From Ascoidea tarda (nom. inval.) (lineage: Eukaryota; Ascomycota; Saccharomycetes; Ascoideales; Ascoideaceae): a stretch of 34,194 nt of DNA. Each line of letters opens with the position of its first letter. The first letter of the stretch is position 1. The notes under the pieces are model-generated. The model had not been told where the DNA came from. It worked only from the letters and a program-made list of their open reading frames with translations, and made no database searches. Shown in pieces: positions 1-8,131 of the stretch. The position numbers and the translations under genes are program-made. Where the stretch lies: NCBI GenBank assembly GCA_030560485.1, contig JAKTTS010000116.1, forward strand, positions 1-34,194, in the 5' to 3' direction.

Positions 1-384
1 TGCATTATGTAAAGATCTAGATGTACCAATCAACAAACCGGTTCCGAATATTACACATAGGGATATTGCAGCTATGTGAACAGCTTTCAAGCTATGGTAA
101 AGTTTATGACCTTCAGTAACAGCCAAAGGTTGTGGAGACTGGATTTGATGAAGCTCGTATGAAATCTGGCGATAGACAGTTGATGAAGTGGCGCCAGTAG
201 CGGAGGTACTTATTGAGATATTGCCATCGGATTGAGTATGAAGATGGGAGTTGAAAAAAACATCGTTTTGTGACCATCTTGTGAAATTATCGTCAAATGT
301 TCTAATTTCACCAACATTCATGAAGGAGCCTCCTGTTGGTTGCTCATTACTGTGATTGAGTCTATTTTCGGTATTCTGGTTCAT
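1..384 (-). CDS. Amino-acid permease (AAP/LAT family), N-terminal fragment cut by the window edge
   Basis: Reading leftward from the ATG at 382-384, 128 codons are open and continue off the left edge, so the C-terminal three quarters or more is missing from the window. The first ~95 residues are polar (Asn/Ser/Thr-rich), as in the cytosolic N-terminal tail of yeast amino-acid permeases. Then comes HSLKAVHIAAISL followed by FGTGLLIGTSRSL, which matches the family pattern LKxRHIxMIxLGGxIGTGLFxGxGxxL at the start of membrane helix 1. The protein would import amino acids across the plasma membrane. The helix-1 motif is divergent: the usual glycines before IGTG are replaced (CVIFGTGLL). This could reflect unusual substrate range or a sensor-like paralogue, which is inference. 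A different APC-superfamily transporter is the main alternative. Confidence 0.72.
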   Translation of the reverse strand, partial: MNQNTENRLNHSNEQPTGGSFMNVGEIRTFDDNFTRWSQNDVFFNSHLHTQSDGNISISTSATGATSSTVYRQISYELHQIQSPQPLAVTEGHKLYHSLKAVHIAAISLCVIFGTGLLIGTSRSLHNA

Positions 385-1912
385 GGCTGCTGATAGTTAG
401 GAACAGTTGCTAAAGTTTTATTAATTTTTGTGTTTTAAATGTTCTATTTTTGCTTCTCTTGAAAAAAAAGTATAATGAGATTAATGATCATCATGAGTAG
501 CTTAAGATTAATAGAAAAGGCTACTTATTTATTTGACAAGATTGCAATACGATATTTTATGCCAATTGTCTACGAGAGTGTTGCAGGCATTTTATACAGT
601 TGAAAAAGCATAAAAAAATGTGAAATTCGACTCCAACTTAGAATTGGAAAATGTTTCACAAAATGTGCTAATTTTTTCTTTTTTCTAGGCACGCGATTGG
701 TCTGGCCGAAACATTTGGGGTCTTCAGGGCTTTTCAGAGTGGGAGAAAACAAGTAGTAGCAATGCAAAACCGAAAAAAACTGGGCTGAACAAAGAAGCTG
801 CCCCTTGCAGCTTTGGCGCTGGGGTTTACCATCTATTCTGATTTGGGTCTGGATGACGATCAGCTGTAGCAGCTGTATTGCCTTTATTTCTCCAGACTAT
901 AAATAAACAGTAGCAATGGTGTCTGCTACAATAGCAGGTTTCAACCTCAACACCAGTCCTCAGCTTTGTGGGAATGCTTTGTTCCGGCAGATGGGGGAAA
1001 AGAGATCACCATGGGCGAAAAGACAAGCAACAGCCATTACCAAAGAGCCAGGCTTTTCTCCCTACGAAAAACCTACACAGATACGCATTCACATTTAAAC
1101 TAAAATGTGACAAATTCCACATAGAGCTACTTTTGTCGAAACGCATCTACCCAAAAGGGAGGACTCCACTGAATAACGTCCACAAGCAGCAGGCTCTGCA
1201 GCCATCTGCGCTCACAAGCTGCATAGGCACGTATCTGTGCTCTTAGTGCAGCTTTTCGATGCTGATGGCTCTTTTTGGCGGCTCGTTCTCGCGAGCCAAT
1301 GGCCGTTTGCCCCGGAATACTGTTGCAAATTGGGTGGGGCCGAGCAACAGCCGGCACACCGGTGCACGGTCGGGAGGCGCGCAAATTTGGCTCTTTTTTC
1401 TGGCAGTTTTAGCGCCCACTGAGTGTTTAGCGTGTCAGTCTTGGTCCCAGAAATATTCATGTGACTTTCTCTATTGTGGTGTTGCTGGCTTCTGTTTTGC
1501 TCTGCTTTCCGCAAGAGACACGTGCAACATCTGACACTGGCAGACTTCCGGCGCCCATCCAGACCGGACCGGCGTGATAGAGAGCTAATAAATCTTGCAC
1601 CGGTCTGATATCATTTCCTTGATCTGTTTTACCTGAAAAGTTTTATCTTTTGTCCCTTTTGACGTTACACCATTATAAATATAATAACTATCATAAGCAT
1701 AACCTTTTATTTTGTTCACTCTATTCTCAGCTGGGTGATATTGACTTAGGCTTGACCTTCAATTAGAGTGCACCATTGTTATTCTCTAGTAATTACAATG
1801 CATATATAAAAACTTTTCTTAACTAAAGACTAATGCTTATCTAGGTTTTGTTCGTTTCTTATTGTTGGAATTTTTTAAAAAAACTTGACATTCTTTGCTG
1901 ATCATATATAAC
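385..1912. other. Long divergent intergenic region between permease and transcription factor
   Basis: About 1.5 kb with no gene I can support. The left part is AT-rich and would hold the permease promoter. A TATAAATA occurs near 897-904. Roughly 1150-1600 is GC-rich and carries many CCGG/CGG words plus a CACGTG at 1519-1524. From about 1610 to 1912 it becomes AT-rich again and would be the core promoter and leader of the transcription-factor gene. Short ORFs of 60-100 codons are open here on both strands, but they overlap one another, mostly start at non-ATG codons, and resemble no family. Confidence 0.6.
1310..1607. promoter_or_regulatory. Cluster of CCGG/CGG words upstream of a Zn2Cys6 gene
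   Basis: Within about 300 bases of an otherwise AT-rich genome there are CCGGAATAC, CCGGCACACCGGTG, CGGTCGGG, TTCCGGCG, GACCGGACCGG and CACCGGTC. The last two contain CAGACCGG and CCGGTCTG, an 8-bp inverted pair about 33 bases apart. CGG triplets in direct, inverted or everted pairs are the known half-sites of Zn2Cys6 dimers. The adjacent gene encodes such a factor, so self-regulation or regulation of the permease is possible. No binding evidence exists in the sequence itself. Confidence 0.3.
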
Positions 1913-4900
1913 ATGCCTGCAAAAAAACGGAAATTGAGCTCTCCAAAATCATCAAAGAAAAAGACACTTAACCAAAAATTTCAAACTGGCCTCTCTTCAT
2001 CTGATTTAACCTCAAATGCCAATACTCAATCTTCTCTGTCAGGTTCCAATCTCAATGCATTATCCAGTAAAAGACCCTCATCAAATATACTAGCCATTTC
2101 ACGTTCAATTGCTGCATGTCAAAGATGTCGTCTAAAAAAAACAAAATGCGACCAAAAATTTCCAAATTGTTCAAAATGTGAAAAAGCTCAAGTTGAGTGT
2201 GTTGGTTTAGATCCTGCCACTGGTAGACTGGTTCCAAGATCTTATATAACCCATTTAGAAGATAGAATCAATCTATTGAATTCTGTCATACTAAAACTTG
2301 GTTTAAATCCCAATGATTTTAAATCACTAAACGATTTATTAAATATAAATCCTCCAATAAATATTCATAATAACCAAAATACCGAAACTCAAATTTTGTT
2401 CTCAAATTTAATTAATCATGCCAATATTCCCTTAGAATCAACACCTCAATCTCAATCTCAACCTCAACCTCAACCCCAACCCAAACCTAAATCACTAAAA
2501 GAAAATTCTCAAAACTCAAAAGCAAACTCATCACCATCTTCTTCTTTTTCTGCTTCATCTTTATCATCCTCATCTCCTATTAAATCCAATAAAATTTACT
2601 TTTCAAAATTAATGGAAGCAGCTGTTAAAATCAATGATTTGTCAACCGCGAAAATCAACACTGTAAATAACAATCTCTACCCTCCTCAATCATCTTTATT
2701 ACCAAGCAAAAAAATTGCAAATTTTTTTCTATCCTTATATTTTTCTCAATCAAATCCTCAATTACCCATTATTCATAGAGAATCCTTTTTAAATTTCATG
2801 TATAAGCCCATTTATGGAAAATTTAATTCAACTGTTTCCCTAGCAAATAATTACACCAAAATAACTAACACTCACGATATCATTGATTTTACTGATAATA
2901 ACGAAAATTTCGATTTTAATATCAAAAATAGTAACGAATCAAACTATTCTAACCATATCATAAACCAAATTTCCGTTGATAAAAATGAGATTTATCATTT
3001 TCTTGATCAGCTTCTAACTGACCCGCAATCTATCAAACTTGATACAACCCCCAAACTTGATAACATCCCTTATTATATTATTTTTTACAATTCTTTAAAA
3101 AACAAAATTTATCAAAAATATATGGAAATTCCCCTAGAAAAAAGATCGTTGAATCAATTTTATAAAAACGAAAATGAAAAAAAAGATCACATCTCAAAAT
3201 TAAAAAAACAACTTGATCCTATAAAGATATCCCTGTCAATTGTCATCCCAAAAAAGTACTACATTAATTTGTATTTTCTAAACATTATATTTGCTATTGC
3301 AACCTCAATTATTAATCTAGACAATGATCAACAAACAATCTTATCTGAAGGTTTTAAGATCTCCTCTGAAAAGTTTCTAGATCAAGTTTATCTATCTTCT
3401 GATAATTTACAATCTTTACAAGCTGTTTTATTATCTACTTTATACTCATTGATGAGACCATCTACTCCTGGTGTATGGTATAACTTAGGTAATGCTCTAA
3501 GGGTATCTGTCGATCTTGCTTTGCAATCTGATAGTCAGAACAGCAAAGTTCAATACGATTCATTTACTAAAGACTTGCGACGAAGACTCTTTTGGTGTAC
3601 CTATTCTTTGGATAGACAGATTTGCTTTTATCTTGATCGACCTGTTGGAATTCCTGAAGAAAACATAACCTCCTTGTTTCCCTCAGAACTAGATGATTCC
3701 TTGATTTGTGAAAATGATTTAGAAACTACAGATTATTCTAAAAACACAAATTTATTTAGTTTTACAAGCGGAATGCCCAGCTATAAAGTAATCTCCTTGG
3801 CTTTTTTTAGAATTCGAAGAATTCAATCTGAAGTTTTGAAATTTCTTTACAATTCTCATAATGAACTTGGTTCCTATGATAATTACTATCAAGGTCTTTT
3901 TATTAACACTATTCTAGATCATTATTATCCAAAAAAGATTTTAAATATTGACGCAAATCACAATTTCAATTTTACTTATTCTAATTCCGATTTATGTTTT
4001 GATCCAATTCGTTTTCATAATAAACCTAACCAGAAAACAATCATTCCCGAAATACCTATTTACCGTATAAAAAAATACTTGTCTTTAAAATTAAACAGTT
4101 GGAAAGCTTCCATTCCCAAAACAATAAAGAAAATGAATTGCAATTTTAACAGTGAGTTTTTTAGTTTAAATTATTATCATACAAAGCTAAATATATTCTG
4201 TTTATCTCCTAAAAACCTAAACTTGATTCAACTTGACTATCTAGTGATAATTGATTCATCAAAAGAAATAATCAACAGCTATTTCAAATTGTATTTAAAG
4301 AAAATGATGAATTATACATGGGCAGCCGTCCAGAACCTATTTTCTGCTGGAATTGGTTACCTTTACTCAGTTTATAATTATGATTGTGATTATGATTATA
4401 AAGATCTCTCAAAAGATATCTATCGAAAAGAACAGGCTTTATTTTCAAATCAAATGGAATTTGTTGACTACATTGAGTTTCTTAAAAACGACTTGGAAAA
4501 ACTACTAGATAGAAGATTTGAAAAAAGCGGAAAAAAACTAAAAGCTAAAAATAAAAACACAAAGTCTGGAACCGATGAATTCACTGAAGAATTTAATATA
4601 TCTACAAAGCCGATTAATTTATTTAAAAATGAATCCTTAAACTCTTTCTTGAAGTATACTCAGGTTTGTTTATTCATTTTAGATTTATTAAAATGCTCAT
4701 GTGAGGCCGCCAATAATTGTTTGAACATTTTTAGAACATTGAAAAAAGTAATTTTGAAATTGAATTACAATTTTGTTGTAAATAACCCTGAGACTGTTTT
4801 TAAAGATTTTGACAAAAACATTTTGTATAAATTAGGTGATATTCAGAAAATTCAGGTTTATCCAAATAACAACGACGTTATAGTGACAAATGCAAATGCA

Positions 4901-6844
4901 ATCAAAGAAACTGAGGCTAATTTGTTATCTGTCAGTGATTTTCAGCAGTTTAAAACTTCAAGCAATTATCACTTATTTAGTAACAATATTAAAAATCTAA
5001 TAAACATGCTACCTAAAGATGAACAAGAAATCAATTCGAATCGAAAACGAATTTTATTTCATTCTTCAAAAAACTCCATGGATGAAAAATTTGATAAAAA
5101 TTCAAATAAACTGATTGTGAGAAGCAAGGATTTTGTCCAGCATAATAATCCAGCTAAAAATAATTTAGAAATTAATGAGATTAAAGAGAAAATAGAATCA
5201 AAAAATCACGAGCCGAATGATTCTAGCATTTATATACTGATTCAAAATAAAGAAAAAGAAAACAGTTCATTATTTACTACTTCACAGAATAATAATTTAA
5301 AAGTTAATGAAAATATAAGCTTGAAATCAGAAGAAAAACAAAGTTTTGGTCCTCTCAAAAGCAAGAGTTTATCTAAACAGGCATTATCAAAACAAAAATT
5401 GCCTAATGAAGAATTAGATATATTTTTTTCTGAACTTGACCAACTTGGACCAATTTCACCATATTCAAGCACCTCTTGCAGTTCTAGGTTTCCTGAAAAT
5501 TCGAGTGAAACTGTTAGTAAAACCATTCAACTAAAGGATGATTTAAAAAATGAAGAAATTTATTTTGCAAGTCAATCAATAGACCAAAATTATACTGAAA
5601 ATAGAAAATCACAAGGTTTTAATGAATCATCAAGTACCTCAAGTTCTAGATTATATAATTTTCAACCAAAAATTCCAATTTTAAATCCAGCAAACATACA
5701 TGAAAGTCAAATCAGGATGAAAGACAATTTAGGAAGCCGATACACAATTGCTGATCTGAATTTTTCTGATAAACCAATTTCTTATCAAAAAAACTCTACT
5801 TTTTCTAAGAATATATTGAAATCATCTGATGAAAATTTAATAAAGTCAGGGATTAATATAGAAACTCAAAAAATAGTTCACGACACTCAAAGTTCAAAGA
5901 CTCAAAATTTTGTTTCGTCTAAAAAAAGAGACTGTCTTAATGTGCTGTATTTTTCTGAATCTGATCAGCACGTTAAATCGGGTATGAAGCAGGAAAATTT
6001 TTTGGTTTTTGAAACAAAGTCTCAGGAAAATATAACGCTAAGACAAGCTTCTTTACCACCTACATCTTTGTCGCCTTTTTCAGAATCAACCTTGCTTCCT
6101 TTAAATCAAAAATTGCAAATACCATGTAACAATTCTCAGTTTTGTTGGAAAAATAGTAAGGAAGTGGAAGACCGGCGAGACATAAAATTAACAAAAACCA
6201 AAATTCCGAACGAACTAATAAACAAAAAAGCCGATTGTGGTAAACATTTATCTGAAATGATGCAAGAGAATGATGATTTAACAATACCTTTAGATTCGGA
6301 ACAGGAAGAAAACTCGACAAATCAAAGGTTTTTATTTGAGAATGATCAACCTTATTCTTATTTGCATGAAGATTATAATAAATTGACTAATATTCAGAAC
6401 AACAGGAATTATGGAAACCTTAATGGGAATATTGATGGAAATATGAACAATAATTTCTTGAATAAAGAAAAATTAAGAATAAGCCTGAGTAAATTAAATT
6501 TAAGTCATAAGTACCCTAATACTAAAGATGGACAAAGAATATTTGAAATGATTTATCAGGTACCAACGGAAAAAATATGGGAGCAATTTTTTGGCAAACA
6601 TGACAATATGAGAGATAATATTAATAAAAACAGTAGCAGTGATTATTTTTCTAAGACTGATGGAGATAATGACAGTGCTAATGATAAAAATGATAGTGAA
6701 CAAAGGTGTAATGAAAAACAAATAGAAACATCATTTGATAAAAATAAAAATCAAGGTGATATACAGCGTGGAAGTGAAGCTAGAAAGGAAAAAAGAAATA
6801 CGGAGACCTATAAAGAAATTAGTGAAAACAACAATAGGTTATAG
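1913..6844 (+). CDS. Large Zn2Cys6 (Gal4-type) fungal transcription factor
   Basis: 1643 residues. The start is the ATG at 1913 (MPAKKRKL); the frame also opens six codons earlier at a TTG, which is not credible as a yeast start. A basic stretch near the N-terminus may be a nuclear-localisation signal. The binuclear cluster has Cys at 69, 72, 79, 86, 89 and 96 (CQRCRLKKTKCD...), followed by a PRSYITHLEDRI linker of the type that leads into a dimerisation coiled coil. A Gln/Pro repeat and Ser/Asn-rich segments come next. The fungal-specific middle homology domain covers roughly 260-820, with the core LRRRLFWCTYSLDRQICFYL around 560. The distal half (~850-1643) is low-complexity, rich in Asn, Ser, Lys and Glu, and has no recognised domain. 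Layout resembles Tea1/Asg1/Cat8-like regulators, but I cannot choose an orthologue or target pathway. Confidence 0.9.
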   Translation: MPAKKRKLSSPKSSKKKTLNQKFQTGLSSSDLTSNANTQSSLSGSNLNALSSKRPSSNILAISRSIAACQRCRLKKTKCDQKFPNCSKCEKAQVECVGLDPATGRLVPRSYITHLEDRINLLNSVILKLGLNPNDFKSLNDLLNINPPINIHNNQNTETQILFSNLINHANIPLESTPQSQSQPQPQPQPKPKSLKENSQNSKANSSPSSSFSASSLSSSSPIKSNKIYFSKLMEAAVKINDLSTAKINTVNNNLYPPQSSLLPSKKIANFFLSLYFSQSNPQLPIIHRESFLNFMYKPIYGKFNSTVSLANNYTKITNTHDIIDFTDNNENFDFNIKNSNESNYSNHIINQISVDKNEIYHFLDQLLTDPQSIKLDTTPKLDNIPYYIIFYNSLKNKIYQKYMEIPLEKRSLNQFYKNENEKKDHISKLKKQLDPIKISLSIVIPKKYYINLYFLNIIFAIATSIINLDNDQQTILSEGFKISSEKFLDQVYLSSDNLQSLQAVLLSTLYSLMRPSTPGVWYNLGNALRVSVDLALQSDSQNSKVQYDSFTKDLRRRLFWCTYSLDRQICFYLDRPVGIPEENITSLFPSELDDSLICENDLETTDYSKNTNLFSFTSGMPSYKVISLAFFRIRRIQSEVLKFLYNSHNELGSYDNYYQGLFINTILDHYYPKKILNIDANHNFNFTYSNSDLCFDPIRFHNKPNQKTIIPEIPIYRIKKYLSLKLNSWKASIPKTIKKMNCNFNSEFFSLNYYHTKLNIFCLSPKNLNLIQLDYLVIIDSSKEIINSYFKLYLKKMMNYTWAAVQNLFSAGIGYLYSVYNYDCDYDYKDLSKDIYRKEQALFSNQMEFVDYIEFLKNDLEKLLDRRFEKSGKKLKAKNKNTKSGTDEFTEEFNISTKPINLFKNESLNSFLKYTQVCLFILDLLKCSCEAANNCLNIFRTLKKVILKLNYNFVVNNPETVFKDFDKNILYKLGDIQKIQVYPNNNDVIVTNANAIKETEANLLSVSDFQQFKTSSNYHLFSNNIKNLINMLPKDEQEINSNRKRILFHSSKNSMDEKFDKNSNKLIVRSKDFVQHNNPAKNNLEINEIKEKIESKNHEPNDSSIYILIQNKEKENSSLFTTSQNNNLKVNENISLKSEEKQSFGPLKSKSLSKQALSKQKLPNEELDIFFSELDQLGPISPYSSTSCSSRFPENSSETVSKTIQLKDDLKNEEIYFASQSIDQNYTENRKSQGFNESSSTSSSRLYNFQPKIPILNPANIHESQIRMKDNLGSRYTIADLNFSDKPISYQKNSTFSKNILKSSDENLIKSGINIETQKIVHDTQSSKTQNFVSSKKRDCLNVLYFSESDQHVKSGMKQENFLVFETKSQENITLRQASLPPTSLSPFSESTLLPLNQKLQIPCNNSQFCWKNSKEVEDRRDIKLTKTKIPNELINKKADCGKHLSEMMQENDDLTIPLDSEQEENSTNQRFLFENDQPYSYLHEDYNKLTNIQNNRNYGNLNGNIDGNMNNNFLNKEKLRISLSKLNLSHKYPNTKDGQRIFEMIYQVPTEKIWEQFFGKHDNMRDNINKNSSSDYFSKTDGDNDSANDKNDSEQRCNEKQIETSFDKNKNQGDIQRGSEARKEKRNTETYKEISENNNRL

Positions 6845-7145
6845 TATAAATTAGAAAAAAATGACAAAATGACAAAATGACAAGATAATATAATAACAAA
6901 ATAACAAAATAAAAAAATAAAAAAATAACAAAATAACAAAATTAGCACATGCAAACATTAAAATTATTGTAAATTTTAAATTTATTGTTTAGATAAAATA
7001 TTAATGATGGATGATGTTTAAATAAGAGACAAAGCTGAAGCTAAAACTAAAACTAAAACCGAAGCTAAAGATAAAGATAAAGAAATATTAAAAATAAAGT
7101 ACATATATAGAAACAATAATATTTTAATTTAAAGCTAAAATCAAT
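6845..7145. repeat. AT-rich convergent intergenic region with short tandem repeats
   Basis: This separates two convergent genes, so it holds both 3' ends. From about 6857 to 6943 it is a run of short related units (ATGACAAA, then ATAACAAA, then ATAAAAAA). From about 7033 to 7085 another simple series (GCTAAAACTAAAACTAAAAC, GATAAA) follows. This looks like replication-slippage sequence. A/T-rich signals able to act in 3'-end formation are plentiful, but no individual terminator can be assigned. Confidence 0.6.
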
Positions 7146-7832
7146 TTAATGTAAACAATCAAAGCAGTAATTAGTGTTATATTTTTCAACTTTGCATAAA
7201 GAACATATTAATTTTTCACATGAGGAGCATTTAAAATCATTAAAATCGTTATTATAAAATGTTGAAACGTTATTATCACAAATTTCACACACAAACAACA
7301 GCTCATTATTCGTTTTCTCGGTGGAAAAAAAGAGCTGATTAACAGACAGATTCAAATTTGGCTTGGATATTTGAGGCCAAAAAGGCTTAATGTTCTTATT
7401 CTCATCGTGAAAATAGTTGTCAATGGCATTGATAGTGCGATTATTTTGAATAGAAGCATTGGCACGATGACTATTTAAAGTTGAATAATAAAATTTTGAA
7501 TTTTGAATCAACATCTCCACTGTTTTTTGATGAATCTTTGAATCTATTTTTACAAGCTGTTTTCTTTTGCTTGAATTGTCTGATATTGCAGGGAAGTTGA
7601 GCATATGATTCAGCTCATTAGACAGATCATGAACATCGTCACGAAGCCTTTTCCTGGTGGCGGTATTGGAGCCAGCAGCGATTACGTTAAAAGAATTGGA
7701 ACAGTAATCGAACTCAAAATGAGCGTTGGACGAGGTGGTGGAAACATTAGACCCATTGCTACTGGGGCTTTGGTTGCTCGAAATATTAAAGCCAGGACCT
7801 GGATTTGGGGTAGATATGGAGGGCATGGACAT
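7146..7832 (-). CDS. Uncharacterised 228-residue protein with a C-terminal eight-cysteine zinc-binding module
   Basis: ATG start at 7830-7832. The first ~75 residues are Ser/Asn/Pro-rich and probably disordered. A middle part (~80-125) contains KRKQLVKIDSKIHQKTVEML, predicted helical. The C-terminus from 182 has cysteines spaced C-x2-C-x16-C-x2-C-x4-C-x2-C-x9-C-x2-C, ending with a His (CFDCLH). Four CxxC pairs suggest two zinc ions in a cross-brace or treble-clef fold of the RING/FYVE/ZZ kind; this is inferred from spacing alone. It is divergent from IQG1 and shares a 299-bp promoter region with it, which hints at but does not show co-regulation. I do not recognise the family. It could be an E3-like or chromatin-reader finger, or a small structural zinc protein. 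Confidence 0.7.
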   Translation of the reverse strand: MSMPSISTPNPGPGFNISSNQSPSSNGSNVSTTSSNAHFEFDYCSNSFNVIAAGSNTATRKRLRDDVHDLSNELNHMLNFPAISDNSSKRKQLVKIDSKIHQKTVEMLIQNSKFYYSTLNSHRANASIQNNRTINAIDNYFHDENKNIKPFWPQISKPNLNLSVNQLFFSTEKTNNELLFVCEICDNNVSTFYNNDFNDFKCSSCEKLICSLCKVEKYNTNYCFDCLH

Positions 7833-7845
7833 TCTGGCTCTGTTG

Positions 7846-7887
7846 ATTTCCGGTGTCTAATTTCTGGTGTCTAATCTCTGGATCTCT
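7846..7887. repeat. 14-bp tandem repeat, three copies
   Basis: Units ATTTCCGGTGTCTA (7846-7859), ATTTCTGGTGTCTA (7860-7873) and a decayed third ATCTCTGGATCTCT (7874-7887). The first two differ at one base. It begins 14 bases upstream of the start codon of the Cys-rich gene, so it lies in that gene's leader or core promoter. Confidence 0.75.
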
Positions 7888-7943
7888 GATGATATATTGT
7901 TTGATCAAAGATGTTTTGATCAAGATGTGTCCGCCAAACAACA

Positions 7944-7973
7944 TTGCGAACAGCAGAACACGGCTGTTCGCAA
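7944..7973. promoter_or_regulatory. Perfect 11-bp inverted repeat with 8-bp spacer
   Basis: TTGCGAACAGC (7944-7954), an 8-base spacer, then GCTGTTCGCAA (7963-7973), an exact reverse complement. The arms are GC-richer than their surroundings. It may be a binding site for a dimeric regulator or a cruciform-forming element. It lies between two divergent genes and could act on both. Confidence 0.5.
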
Positions 7974-8131
7974 ACATATGGTTACACGTGTGTTTATTTA
8001 CTTTTGTCCGTTCTTGGAAATGTGTTTACTATCATCAGTTCTTCAATCAGTAGATCAGGTATATCTACCCAATATTCTATCCTGCCAGTTCTTTTGATTG
8101 TTCTTTTTATGTTCAATGAATCCAATTCGCT

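Larger units (their letters stand above)
7833..8131. promoter_or_regulatory. Divergent promoter between the Cys-rich gene and IQG1
   Basis: A 299-bp bidirectional promoter. It contains a 14-bp tandem repeat (7846-7887), two copies of TTTGATCAA followed by GATG (about 7900-7926, each centred on the palindrome TTGATCAA), a perfect 11-bp inverted repeat (7944-7973), and a CACGTG E-box at 7985-7990. The IQG1 ATG follows a TTTTTATGTTCAATGAATCC leader, in which two ATGs precede the main start. Confidence 0.5.

Noticed and set aside
916-1534. Several overlapping short frames on both strands in the left intergenic block
   Set aside because: They overlap each other, some start at non-ATG codons, and they resemble no family; GC-rich DNA has fewer stops and yields such frames by chance.
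1895-1912. Six-codon N-terminal extension of the Zn2Cys6 protein starting at TTG
   Set aside because: TTG is not a normal yeast start; an ATG in good context lies at 1913.
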